A DNA stretch of 64,000 nt from Cyclina sinensis (Eukaryota; Mollusca; Bivalvia; Venerida; Veneridae), in NCBI GenBank assembly GCA_012932295.1, contig JAAONU010000013.1, positions 10,814,821 to 10,878,820 on the forward strand, given 5' to 3'. Numbering within the stretch: the first letter of the stretch is position 1; each line of letters begins with the position of its first letter. The translations under genes were made by a program, and so were the position numbers. This document shows positions 1-13,600 of this stretch, in pieces. Under the pieces are notes generated by a model, which was given only the letters and a program-made list of their open reading frames with translations, made no database searches and was not told the DNA's origin.

Positions 1-1795
1 ACTCTGTCATTTCTGTTGAGGGGATTTCGATCACTATGTCGTTTATCAACCAAGGGGATTATGATCAAGGGGATTTTGAGCGTCCCCCGTTTTGCATTGG
101 ATGATAAATGAAAAACTTTGAAAATCATACTGTCTGAAACCACAAGGCCTAGAGCTTAGATATTTTGCATGGAGCATCATTTAGAGGTCCACTACCAAGA
201 TTATCCAAATTATACCCCTGGGATCATTAATGGCAGTGCCCAAGGGGTCACTTAGTTTTAAAAAATCATATTTAGGGAAAATCTTAAAAAATCTTCTTTT
301 TTTTTAACCACATGGCTTTGATTCTAAATATTTTGTGTGTCACATTGTATAAAAAACCTGTTTGCACATTGTTAAAATTATGTCCCTGGGGTCAGAATTG
401 GTCCCGCCCCAGGGGTCACATGTTTTGCATAGAATTAAATAGAAAAAAGTGAAAATCGTCTTGTCTGAAACCACAAGGCTAGAGCTGAGATATTTTGCAT
501 TGAGCATCAGCTAGAGGTCCTTTATCAAGATCATTTAAATTATGCCCCTGGGTCATTAATGGCCATCCCTCATGGGTCACTTAGTTTTAGGGACACATAC
601 TTAGGAAAATACTTGAAAAATGTTCTCCTCTTAAACAACATGGCCTGAAGTCTTAATATTTTGTGTGTCACTTTGTCTAGTAGACCTGTACCAAGATTGG
701 TCAGATTAAACCCCTGAAGTCAAAATTGGCTCCACCCTTTCAATCACAGGTTTTTTATTGACTTAAACCATAAGGCCTAGAGCTGAGATGATTTGCATGG
801 AACATCATCTAGGGGTCTCATACCAAGATTGTTCAATTTATGACCCTGGGAATATTAAAGACCCTACCCAAGGTATCACTTGATTTTATATAGGTAGGCT
901 TATAGAATGAAAAGTTTGACGTTCTTCTTGTTAAAACCACAAAGCCTAGAGCTGAAGTATTTTCTATTCTAGCAGTCCTCTACAATTTTTTTTTTTAATA
1001 TTGTTGAAATTATGCCCCACTGGTCATAATTGACTGTGCTCTAGGGATGCTATATGTGTGAAATAATTTTTGTGTGAAAATCTTCTTGTCAGAAACCATA
1101 AGCCCTTGATCAATGATATTTGGTTTCTAGCATTGTTAAGCTTACCAGTATCTCTACAATGAATGCTAAAATTATTTCCCTAGGGTTTGAATTGCCCCTG
1201 TCTCAGGAGTCACCAGATTTATTTTGATATTAAGAAAACAAATTGAAAATAATCTCTAAAATTACTACATTTGTATGCCCTCAGCTTTAAGATTTGGTAT
1301 GTAGCATCATCTAGTGAATCTCTTTAAAAGCATTCAAATAATGTCCCATGTGTCAAAATTGACCCTTTTTGAGGGTTCACTTGATTTACTTTGAGTTGTA
1401 TAGGAAAAACTTTAAAAAATCTTCCTCTCTGAAAGTGAATGGCCAACAGTCAAGAAATTTGGTATGGATCATCTGTAAAGATTGTTCAAAGTTTTTCCTT
1501 GGGGTCAAATTGGCCATGCCCTGGTATTGTTATATGTGTAAAATATAAAATCTTTGAAAATCTTCTTGTCAGAAATTGTATATCAGCTTTGACCTTTGAT
1601 ATTGACCTTGAACTTTGACCTATTTTCTCTCTATGAAATTTGGACCAAATGTACAATTTTGCATGTAGATTTCAACTTCAGCATCATGTGAACTTACTTT
1701 GATTCCTTCATTGGCCTTGCTGTTTCAATTTGTTCTCAGTGGTACTCATAAGAGCGATAAAGGTCCATTATGGCCGCCTTGTTATATGGAATTGT
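1..1795. repeat. Array of about 165-bp repeats (family A), decayed
   Basis: Degenerate units recur roughly every 165 bp. Landmarks are GAGCTTAGATATTTTGCAT (near 151 and 483, degenerate near 781), AGAGGTCC, and TGCCCCTGGG followed by GGTCA and AATTGGC. The right end near 1768-1790 (GGTCCATTATGGCC then CTTGTT) resembles the hairpin ends of the arrays at 2144 and 32516. This looks like the core of a pearl/CvA-type bivalve element lying in an upstream intron of the PARP gene. I see no exon here. Confidence 0.75.
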
Positions 1796-2028
1796 TGTTG
1801 TATCATTTTTGAGTGGATGGCCAGTTATTGTAAATAAACACTCCCATGTCTAAAGGAAAAAAATGAACATAAGTATGTTATTCTTCAAATTAAAGATTAT
1901 TTTTATAATATAGTGACTGAACCAATAAAACAGATATGCAGTATATCATCAATCAATTTCAGTATGTACCTTTGAATTAATCATTGATTTTATCCAAATA
2001 TAATATTATAAAAATAACACGTCTGTCT

Positions 2029-2119
2029 GGGTAATAGTGCAGATTAGCAAATGGAGAACTGGAATAACACTGAAATAATGTTCTTTCAGTTCAAGGGTTG
2101 CTAATATGCACTATTACCC
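2029..2119. mobile_element. Short foldback (MITE-like hairpin)
   Basis: A 22-nt left arm at 2029-2050 (GGGTAATAGTGCAG then ATTAGCAA) pairs with 2098-2119 with one mismatch, leaving a loop of about 47 nt. No coding capacity. The arms fit a miniature foldback element; I cannot name a family and see no clear target duplication. Confidence 0.6.
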
Positions 2120-2143
2120 TGAGAGACATGCATTATGTTTTTT

Positions 2144-3871
2144 AGCTCACCTGAGTCGTAGTCTCATGGTGAGCTATTAGGATCGATCAATGTCCGTCGT
2201 CTGTCGTCCATCGTCTGTCCACACTTAGTTCGTTAACGCTCTAGCGGTCAAATTTTTGCCTCAATTGTCTTGAAACTTGGTCAGGATGTTTGTCCCAATG
2301 ATTTCTCGCACAAGTTCGAACATGGGTTATCTGGGTTGAAAAACTAGGTCACAGAGCCCAAATATAGAAAAACATTGTTAACACTCTAGAGGCTACATTT
2401 TCAGTCTAAATATCCTGAAAATTTGTCAGAAAAATTGTATCAATGAATTTTAGCTCAAGTTCGAATATGGGTCATCTAGGGTCAAAAACTAGGTCACAGA
2501 GCCCAAATATTGAAAAACCTTGTTAACACTCTAGAGGTAACATTTTCAGCACAAATAATCTGGAAATTTGTCAGAAAGGTTGCTTCTGTGATTTCTAGCT
2601 CAAGTTTGAATATGGGTCATCTGGGTTCAAAAACTAGGTCATAGAGCCCAAAAATAGAAAAATCTTATTAACACTCCAGAGGTTACATTTTCAGTCCAAT
2701 TATCTTGGAAATTTGTCAGAAAGGTTGCTTTGATGATTCTTAAGTCAAGTTTGAATATGGGTCATCTGGGTTTAAAAACTAGGTCACAGAGCCCAAATAT
2801 GGAAAAATCTTGTTAACACTCTAGAGCCAACATTTTCAGTTCAAATAACCTGGAAATTTTTCAAAAAGATTGTTTCAATGATTTTTAGCTCAATTTTGAA
2901 TATAAATTATCTGGGGTCAAAAACTATGTCACAAAGCACAAAAGTAGAAAAACCTTGTTAATGCTCTAGAGGTTACATTTTCAGTCCAAATGTCCTTGAA
3001 ATATGTCAGAAAGGTTGTTTCGATGATTTCTAGCTCTGATTTGGATATGGGTCATCTGGGTTCAAAAACTAGGTCATAGAGCCCAAATGTGTAAAAACCT
3101 TTTAAACACTGCAGAGGTAACATTTTCAGTCCAAATATCCTGGAAATTTGTCAGACAGGTTGGTTTGATGATATCTAGTTCTAGTTTGAGTTTGGGTCAT
3201 TGTGGGTCAAAAACAAGGTCACAGAGCCAAAATATGGAAAAAACCTTGTTAACACTCTAGAGGTAAGATTTTAATTCCAGATAACTTGGAAATTTGTTAG
3301 AAAGGTTGCTTCTATGATTTCTAGTTCACGTTTGGATATGGGTCATCCGTGGTCAAAAACTAGGTCACAGAGCCCAAATATGGAAAAACCTTGTTAACAC
3401 TCTAGAGGATACATTTTCAATACAAATATCCTGGAAATTTGTCAGAAAAGTTGTTTTGATTATTTGTAGCTCAAGTTTGGATATGGGTCATCTAGGGTCA
3501 AAAACTAGGTCACAGAGCCCAAATATCGAAAAACTTTTTTAACACTCTAGAGGCTACTTTTTCTGTCCAAATACCCTGGAAATTTGTCAGAAAGATTGTT
3601 TTGATAATTTCTAGCTCAAGTCCGAATATGGGCCATCTAGGTTCAAAAACTAGGTCATAGAGCCCAAATATGGAAAAACCTTGTTAACACTCTAGTGGTA
3701 ACATTTTCAGTCCTAACAACCTGAAAATTTGTCAGAAAGATTGTTTCAATAATTTCTTGGTCAAGTTCGAAAATGGGTCATCTGGGGTCAGTTAACCAGG
3801 TCCATAGCCACTTTTGTAAAAAGCAGTCATACTCAGGTGAGCGATTCAGGGCCATCATGGCCCTCTTGTTT
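2144..3871 (+). mobile_element. Pearl/Helentron-like non-autonomous element with 145-bp core repeats
   Basis: It begins with AGCTCACCTGAGT (2144-2156), followed by a GTCGTC/GTCCATC microsatellite-like stretch (2190-2220). About eleven core units follow at an almost exact 145-bp step: AGGTCACAGAGCCC or a close variant starts at 2345, 2491, 2636 and 2781, and the series runs on to about 3653. The end carries ACTCAGGTGAGC (3831-3842), an inverse of the start, then a perfect hairpin AGGGCCATCATGGCCCT (3848-3864) and CTTGTT. A start, microsatellite, tandem core and 3' hairpin are the layout described for bivalve pearl/CvA elements. The assignment to Helentron-type elements is inference. Confidence 0.75.
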
Positions 3872-4344
3872 ATTATACCGAACCAACATTTTAATGTAAT
3901 TTTTCACCGCTATACATTATTATTCTGTGAGCCATTCATCATTGATTTTTATCATACCAACATGTACTTTATTGGTGTTATCAAGACTTTTGGTCAGCTA
4001 GTCTGTATTGCAAGAAGCTTTATACACTGTAGTGCACTTTGCAAGCATCTGAGGCAGCAGAGCAGAGTGGCTAGGGGAGAGAACAAGAACATTACGTTTT
4101 CTTAAGTCTTTATAGATTACTTGCCCCTGGGGAATATTGCGAAAAAATATTGACTGGGTGATATTCATTTCCAGAATGATAGATCGAAATAACACCATGT
4201 GATGTCACATGAGGCTATATAGTAAAAAGTTTACGCGAGGTATAATAACAGATATTACTTACTCTACAGTAGGATCACTGATGTATTATGGAATAAACTA
4301 CGTCCCCAGTTCCTAACTTTTACACACATTTATACTTCTTTCAG
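3872..4344. other. Intron remainder, no gene seen
   Basis: Sequence between the pearl-like element and the first exon in the window. I see only the polypyrimidine tract and acceptor (TTTCAG at 4339-4344). Open frames here run out of the repeat and have no family resemblance. Confidence 0.6.
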
Positions 4345-4665
4345 GTATGGACTGAATTGAAATCATGGTTACAACAAATCAGTGTGCCAGATCCTGATTC
4401 TGTAGCTGTCTTTCTAGAAAGCAGTGACTGTGCTGTTGTAATGGCCGGTGAAATCTCACATGTCCAACATTTATCTTCAAAAATACATGCCATAATTAGT
4501 GATATTGAAAAAACACTTGAAAATGGAAGACAAGTCGTCACAAAGAAGAAACGACTAAAAGTATATGAAATGGCTCTGGTACGTGCATCTCGGCTAGAAA
4601 CAGCGATGAAGAAAAAACTTACCGAGTTTGAAATTGATAATGAGAAGAGGGAGGTGATATTTAAG
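4345..4665 (+). CDS. PARP14: PARP14-like exon (KH-like repeat region), first exon in window
   Basis: Encodes 107 residues beginning VWTELKSWLQQI. The pattern of an exposed acidic stretch, a hydrophobic strand (CAVVMAGEISHV) and a long basic amphipathic helix fits the KH-like repeats that fill the N-terminal half of PARP14 proteins. Acceptor TTTCAG ends at 4344; donor is at 4666 (TTTAAG|GTCTGT). Enters and leaves in phase 0. It has no initiator of its own, so more exons must lie upstream. Confidence 0.82.
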
Positions 4666-7600
4666 GTCTGTATTACCTTTATAGCTTACCTGAGAAATTT
4701 GTGCTGAAGGTTAACTTTTGCAATTACTGTGTCTGTCATGCATTGTGAGTCATCATCGTTTTACTTGCAAAAACTTCTCCTAAACCACCCAGTTGATAAA
4801 ACTTGGCAGAGATGTAACTTTCATAAAGCTCGACAAAATCTGATCATATAATTCCATTCCATGCAGAACTCTGGTTGCTATGGCAACAAGAATGAAATGT
4901 CTTTGAATATTCTTGTCTAAAACAACCATCCAAAAAGTTTTAAGAATAAAATTTGGTTAGTAGTATTGCTTAGTAGACTTCTACCAAGTTAGTGCAAATT
5001 AAGTCCCAGGGGTCAATATTGGCTCTGCTGGAGGGGTCACTTGTTTAGCATAGAAAAAGAAAGGAAAGTCATAAACTCTTGTTGCATGAAACCGCAAGGG
5101 TTCTAAAATTTGGCTCAAAGCCTTGTCTAGTTGACCTCAGTCAAGGTTTTTTAAACTTTCCCATTAAGATCATTTTTGGCTCTGCTTGAGGGTCAGATGT
5201 CTTACATTGATTTTTATAGAGAAACTCTTTAGAAATCTGCTTGTTGAAAACAGCAAGGCTGAGACTTTATATATTTTGGTGGCATCATCTAAGGCATCAC
5301 TATCAAGTTTGCTCACATTATATCCATCGAGTCGTTATTTGCCCCGCCTCAGGGATCACATGTTTTATATACAAATATAAATGAAAGTCTTTTAAATTTT
5401 ACTTGTATGAAACCTGACAGAAATAGCAGTGCTGAGACTTTCAAAATTTGGTGTGTAGTATTATGTAGTAGACCTCTATCATTTTTTTCAAATTACATGT
5501 ATGTCCAAGGTGACAGTATTGGCCACACACAAGGGATCACATCTTCTTATGTTGAATGATGTAGGAAACTCTTTAAAACTCTCGTTGTATGAAACATTCA
5601 AGCTAGTAGTTCTAAAAAATATTGTACAAAACTTTGTCGATCTGATCTCTACCAAGATTATTTAAGCGTTGCCTCTCAGGTCATTTTTTTGGCTAAGACT
5701 TAAATACATAGACTTAAATACCGAACTCTTGAAAAACACTTTTCAGTAATTTTAAGGCTGAGATTTCTCAAATTTGGTGATTTGGAAATTTGTTAGCATT
5801 ACCTAGTAGTCCTCCATCAAGTTTGTTCAAATTATGTCTCTGGGGTCTGACAGCCTGTCATAGCAAAATCTTGTGTCATGAGCTACATCAACATTGCCTG
5901 TCATAGCAAAATCTTGTGTCATGAGCTACATCAACATTGCCTGTCATAGCAAATCTTGTGATCAAACTACTTCCATATCTCTAGGACTGTCAGTTTGAAA
6001 CTTAGCATGCAGGATCACCAATAAGTGTAGACGTGCATGATGAGTTCTATTTTCCTTTCTCCTCTGACAAGGCTGTAATGTGGGGGTACTGATCACATTC
6101 ATTGAAAGCTTTAGTTTTAAAAAAAAATTACTGGAAGCTTTAACAATATTTTCTCATCATTTCATCATTGGAAATTTCAATTTTGTATTGTATTTAAGGG
6201 AAAGCAAAAGGATGTTGATGATGCACTTACTAAGTTTGAAGACCGATTGAAATCTTTTGTGAAAAGATCTGTGCCAGGTAGGTGTTAGTAGTATGTTTTA
6301 TTTATAGATTATGCAGATTGAAAATTTACAGAAATGATTGTAATCAGAATAGAAGTCAGAGGCAACCGTATTTTCTTTCTTCAATGATATTTTCTTAAGA
6401 CAAAAAGACAAACAAATCCTTAAACTGCTGTTTCATGTGTCAATAATTAAATCATACCCCTGACAAAGGAAGTTTAAGGGGGTATATAGGAGTCACCCAC
6501 TGTTGGGGCAGTCAGTCGGTCCATTGCCATTTTCTTGTCTGGAGCATAACTCTTAAAACTATTTAACTTGAAACTTTAAATACAGATACATGGTGACAAG
6601 GAGGAGTGCATAGTGAAAAAAACTTAACTCTCACTTGTCCCATTTTTAAATTATCTCCCTGTTTGCAATTTTCTTTTCCTGAGCATAACTTCAAAACTAT
6701 TCAGTGGATTGACTTGAAACTTGAAATATATAAACATGGTGACTACGAAAAATGCAGAGTGCTCAAGTTAATTACATGAAGCTCTACCAAAGTTTTACAA
6801 AGAATTCAGTTCCATGCAGAACTCTAGTGGCTGTGGCAACCCCAAAAAAATCTTTAAAAATCTTCTTGTCTGAAACTACAAGACCTAGAGCTTAGATATT
6901 TGGCATGATGTATCATCTAGAGATCCTCTATCAAAATTGTTCAAATTTTGTCCCAGAGATCAAAATTCGATACACCCAAAGGGTCACATGTTTTACATAA
7001 AATATAGGAAGAATTTAGGAATCTTCTCTAAAATCACAAGGCCCAAAGTTCTAATATGTTGCACAAAGTATTGTCTAGTGGACCTCTACCAAGATTGTTA
7101 TGCACCCCATTGAAGATGCGGGGCATATAGTTTTGTAAATTTCGGTCGGTCGGTAGACATTTTGGTTTCTGACCATTATTTAAAAAAACCCTTGGACCCA
7201 CCTTCCTCAGGCTTGGTATGTATGTTGGTCATGACTAGTAAATGACCCTATTGCTTTTCAGGTCACTAGGTCAAAGGCAAGGTCACAGTGACCTTGAATA
7301 GCAAAATGGTGTCTGATCAATAACTATAAACCGTTTGGTTCCAGGTTGTTCACTCTCATTTTGTAGGTTGGTCATGACCAGTAAATGACCTCTATAGTTT
7401 TTCAGATCAAAGGTCAAGTTCACAGTGACATTGAATACCAAAATAGTTTTGGATCAATAACTACAGAAACCTTGGTCCCAGTTTCTTCAAACTTAGTTTG
7501 TAGGTTGGTCATGACCAATAGATGATCCCTATACTTTTCTACATCACCAAGTCAAAAGCCAAGGTCACAGAGACCTTGTATAGTAAAACAGTTACCAATC

Positions 7601-10600
7601 AATACCTAAGAACCCTTGGTCCCAGATTGTTTAAACTTAGTGCATAGGTTGGTCATGACCAATAGATGACCCCTACAGTTTTTCAACTCACCAGGTCAAA
7701 GGTCAGGGTCACAGTGACCATGAATAGCAAAATGGTTTCTGATCAATAACTATAGAACCCCTGGTCTCAGGTTGTTCAAACTTAGTGAATAGGTTGTTCA
7801 TGACAAGTAAAAAACCCTATAGTTTTTAACTGTTTTTTTTTCACATCATCTGTTCAAAGGTCAAGGTCAGAGTGACCTTTGACAGTGAAACGGTTTCAAA
7901 TCTAACTATAGAAGCCTTGGTCCCAGGTTCTTCAAACTTAGTGCGTAGGTTGGTCATGACAATTTTGTGACCGTTATAGTTTTTCAGGTCACTAGGTCAA
8001 AGGGTAAGGTCACAGTGACCTTGAAAAGCAAAATGATTTCCAATTTATAACTATAGAATGCTTGCGTCCAGGTTCCTAAAACTTGGTATGTAGGTTGGCC
8101 ATGACCAGTAGATGACCCCTGTAGCTTTTCAGGTCATCAGATCAAAGGTCAAGGTCACAGTGTCCTGTTTAGCAAATAGTGTCTGTTCAATTACTATAGA
8201 GTGCTTGGGCCCAGCTCCTCAAAACTTCATAGGTAGGTTGGTCATGAAAATTAAATGACCCTTGTAGTTTTTAGGGTTATTAGGTCAAACGTCACAGTCA
8301 CAGTAATGTTGAAAAGCAAAACAGTTTCTGCTGATTACCTAGGGAATCTTGAGCCCAGGTTTGTCAAATGTTTGTAGGTTTGTCATGATCAGTAGATAAC
8401 AACTACTGTTTTTCAGGTCATTGGGTAAAAGGTCAAGGGTCACAGTTACCTTGAAAAGCAAAATGGTTTCTGATGAATAAGTGTAGAATGCTTGGGCTCT
8501 TGTTCCTCAAACTTTGTATATAAGTTGTTCATGACTTGTAGATGAGCCCTTTAGTGTTTCAGGTCCCCAGGTCAAAGACCATGGTCACAGTGTCATTGAA
8601 TAGCATAATGGTTTCCGATCAATAACTATAGAAAGCTTGGTCCCAGCTCCTCAGAACTTCATAGCTGCCTCTAGGGATAAGGCGCTAGGAGGCATATACA
8701 TTTTACAAACATCTCTTGTTTAAATTATGTCAGGGTCACTTGTTTATACAGAGGCATATACAAGAAAAAATTTTAAAATCTTCTTGTCTGAAACTACAAT
8801 GCTTTGAGATTTGATATTTGGCATACCTAGAGCTCCGCTACAAAGATTGTTCAAATTGTGCCCCTGGGATTATTTATGGCTCTGCTCCATGGGTCACTTG
8901 ATTTAATAAAGGCTTATAAAGGGAAAACTTTGAAAATCTTCTTCTGTGAAACCAGAAGACCTAGCACTTAGATATTTAACATAGAGCATCATCTAGAAGA
9001 CCTCTCTCAAGATTGTTCAAATGATGCTCTTGTTATCAAAACTGACCCCACCCCAGGTGTCACTTGGTTATTGTAAAGACTGGCATAAAAAAAGTCTTCT
9101 TGTCAGTATCCACGAGGCCTAGTGTTAAGATATTTGATGTGTAACAAGGCCTAGTAAACTTCTACCAAGTTTATCCAAATCTTTGCCCTTGTGTCAAAAT
9201 TGGCCATGCTAGTGGGTCACAAAGGCTTGAAATAGACTTTTAAGATTTTCTTCACAGAGCCTTAATTTATTGACAGATATCTTAGATATTTGAGATATAG
9301 GCACCTTGCATGAATCTCTGCCATTCATTTGGGTCAAGGTCAAGGGACATTTCCCTGTAGAGTCTTCATTTATTGATCGATATATGAGATATTTGGTATT
9401 AGGTAAATTGCCAAGACTCCTGTCCTTAGGTAGAGTTTGAGGTAACTTGGTCAAGGTCAAGGTCTCTAAGGCTTAAAATAGATTTTTCTACGTTTTGTGA
9501 TAGAGCCTTTATTTATTGATTTATATTTTAAAATTTGATATATAGACACCTTGCACCTGTACTCTTAGATGGGGTTTGAGGTCACGGGGTCAGTGTCAAG
9601 GTTACCATGGCTAATAATAGATTTACCTACTTTCTGTCATGGAGTGTTTATTTATTGACTGATATTTTAGATATTTGGTTTGTAGGCACCTGCAAATCTT
9701 TAATTAGAAAATGTAATGCTGCTTCTGCCTATCGCTTAACAGTAAACCCACAGCCAAAGTACTCAGGTGAGCATTTCATGGCCATCATGTTTTTTTTGTT
9801 TTTTAAAGAATATAACCATTTTAATATCATACTTGAATCAAGCAATTTCAAAAATTTCTCATTGAATAAATGTTTCATTTTTGGTACACTTAGTTGTATG
9901 TATTTGACATAATGAATATCATTCATAATTCAGTCTTGCTCTTAATTACATACGTATGTGTTTATGTTTTAGGAATGACAAAACAGGCAATAGATTTGCT
10001 CTTTTTGAGAGAAGCTCGGGATTATGTAAAAAAGCAAATGATGGAGAAGAAAGTGATGGGTGTTTGGGACACATCCAAATCTGGAGGGCTATTGATGTAC
10101 AGTAACAGTGAAAAGGAACTAAACATTGCAATAGAAATAGTTCAGACCTTAATTGTCATGGATTCCTTTGAGCTCGATTCAGAGAAGAAAGAAATTCTTG
10201 ACAGTACTGAAGGTAGAATGAAAGTAAAGGAATTTGAAGAAAATAATGCAGGTTTTCTTAAATTTGAGATTCATCCATCTGAATTCAGTTTTGTTTGCAT
10301 TGATAAGATACACAAAGAAATCAAGGATGAATTTACCAAATTGTTTGACCTACATTCTGTTACATCAAAGTTTCTTCCAGCAGATCCAGGTGTATTTATG
10401 TATATTGTTAAATACAAAAGCAAAGAAATCGACACAATTCAGGGTCAGTATAGACGGTTAGCGGTATCCATTGTTGTCAAAGATTCAGCGGATACACCAG
10501 GATTTAATGTGAAGGGGAAGAAAGACGGTTGTAAACTGGCAATAAACAAACTACAAGCAATGATTGATATGGTTGCTCACAAAGACGTTACATTGCCTTG

Positions 10601-13600
10601 GCCTGGGTTTGACAAGTTTATACAAAGTACAGAAGGGAGGGAGAGCATCAGAACCATTGAACTGCAAGAGAAATGTGTCATTAAAGTATCATCTAAAAAA
10701 CCGAGGTCTGGACTAGGTAAGGGAACTTAGATTTCAAACCGTAATAAACCACTACAAAGTAAATGAAAAGGAAATTTTTACATAACAGCTATAATGCAGT
10801 GAACATTTATATAGAATTAGGAAGAATTTGGTTGACTTAAACAGTTCATACATGTAATTTCTCGTCATATATAGTATGCAGAGTATACATATAGAATGAA
10901 ATAAAGATAAATAATAGATCAACAGATAACATGTACATGTATTTATCCTGTCAATCATTTCATATCCGACCCGATAAAGGGGGGTCATATAAATTTTGCT
11001 TTATATGGCACATGCTACGTCATCACCGGTGACGTCATAGACTACTTTTTTGTTTATAATCAGAAGGAAGTGATTAAATGGTTGTTATTACGAACAGAGA
11101 CTACTTGAATAAAAATTAGGTATTTCAATATCTAGATCTTATAATATAGCATGATCATTTAATGAAAAAAACATCGAAATTTTGGAACTATTGTTTGTGT
11201 ATATGTTCACCTGGCGGATAACCTTGACATTTGAAACACTTTAAAGATAGATTTTCAATATCCTAGTAATATATTGACAAATGCAAGATGTGACAGGATA
11301 AATAGAATAATAGGTTAGTGTCTTAAATGAGAAAGTTTATCCGGCTCGGCTGCGGAATTTATCAGGTTCGCCTTCGGCTCACCCGATAAATTCCTACGCC
11401 TTGCCAGATAAACTTTCTCATATTAAGACACTTACCTATTATTCTCTATATATACAAAATATCCACATACAAATGAAGGTGGCCTTGCAATATACAATTT
11501 ACAATCTTTCAAAGCCATTATACAGTGTTGACACTTTACTGCAAGGATCTAACCCTAAATAGCTAAACAAGGAAGACACATCAACTAATTTTCAGTTTTT
11601 TTATCATTTGGAATATGAGAATGTTTTAATTCAGATTGGTAAAGTCATTTTCTTTTAATGTGTTTCAGAGGACACGCCAGGAAAGGAAACTGTTTCACCA
11701 GAGCGTAGAAAATCAGGTTATCGTAGGATACAGAAGGAGGTCAAAATTGGCTCATTAGCTTCAGAAAATGTAAGAAATATTCGGTGTAAGACAGTAGCAG
11801 TTTTTCCTGTGTGAAACAAAAAAAAATCAGCAACAGACCGAGCATATTTTTCATGAAATCACATCTTTGGTTTCTAGCCTAAGTTCCCATTTCATAATTG
11901 ACACTTCTAATTTATAAACTTTTATTTGTCAGCCTGATGATTATTGACCTGACAGAACTATTGATCTTCTTTTAGTAATAAGTGCCCGCACCAAGGTGCA
12001 AATAGTTATTCCAAACATTAGAAAAGGTATGTGTGATGAAGTTGTGTGACGAAGTTGTGAGACTTTCAGCACCATGCAGTTTTTGTAAAATAGCGTAACA
12101 ATTAAACAGACTGAAAACTGTATGCTTATATCACATTTTTTGATCTGTTGATTTTCTGAGATACCACTTCTTTTAAAAAAATCATTGGGACTGAAGAACG
12201 CTTATTGTACATCATACAAATTTCCATTTATAAAATCTTGTTTGGACTATACTTGAAAATTTTCATGTGGAAACAAGGCATACATCTGTGCAATATTAGT
12301 ATTCATTTTACAGGTGGATGTCATCGTCAACACGACAAACAGATACCTTGATCTGAAAGTTGGAGCTGTCTCTCGCACTCTGCTGCAGGCAGGAGGTGAC
12401 ATACTGGAAAAAGAATGCAAAACAAAATATCCTGATGGTATAGAAACAGGCAAAGTGGCCGTTACATCAGGTGGGGCAATGAAATGTAGAGCGTTGTTTC
12501 ATGGACTTCTTGTGAAATGGGATGGTGGTCAGGGCAAAGCAGAAAAGGTCACATATAAGACTTTTTCATATTTTACTTAGTCATGAATTTAATTTGTTAT
12601 CCAGGCAATGTCAAGCCAAACGTTCTGTTCATGGACTTGATTGTGTGATATCAGCTAATAATTTGTCACCTTAATAATAAGGTTTGAAGTAGGTTTACTA
12701 GAGGCATAATATTGGTAAAGTTATGTAGTCTGTGTGTTTGTATTTTGTAAGGAAAATAACTTCCTATGTTTTTGGTGGATTTTCACCAAACTATAAGAAA
12801 TGACCTTGTTGAATAAGAGCAGGGTGATATAGTTCTTCTCTGTCTAAATGTTGCTGACTGGCTACAAATCTGAATTTATTTTATGGAGAGAACTACTTGA
12901 ACAAAACAAGACAAGACTTCAGTGAGATGTGTTCTGTGAAACATTTACAAAAAAATGACTTTTACAAGTTTAATTCACCTGAGCAAGCTATCATTTACAA
13001 CTATAGCACTTAAAGTTTCAATCAGTTAAGATTAATAAGTGAAATGTATATCAGAATATACTTAATTTAATTGCACAGTACATTGATCAGTCCTGATAAA
13101 AAATCTTCAGTTTTTTAAATTTTGTAGGTATTGGAAAACTTCATCATATGTTGCCTTATACTTGCAAGTAAACATCAGTATTCATCAATAGCATTCCCGG
13201 CACTTGGTACTGGGGCTTTGGGTTTTCCAGCAGACTGTTGTCGCTCGAATAATGTTTGATGTCGTTGATGATTATGAAACTAAATTGCCTGAAACTTCCT
13301 TGAAGACAGTGCGTTTTGTTGTATGGTCTGGGGACCAAGCTACTGTTAGAGTAAGTAAATGATTAGTTAAAGCTAGATATGAAACTGCTCTAAAAATGAC
13401 TTAGCACGTATCATGGTTCAAATTCAAATTCACCATCCTGCATGAAAAAGTTCAGTTTATTAATGAGCATTTAAAAAAAAAAGCATTATCGTTTATTATC
13501 ATTTTATAATGTGAAAATTTAAGAATGCATGTATATTTACATGTATATATCAGACTGTGTTTTACAGGCATTCCAAGATGCAGAGTATCGAAGGAATCAA

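Noticed and set aside
5854..5960. CRISPR-like array
   Set aside because: Three head-to-tail copies with no spacers in a eukaryotic intron; a simple tandem duplication.
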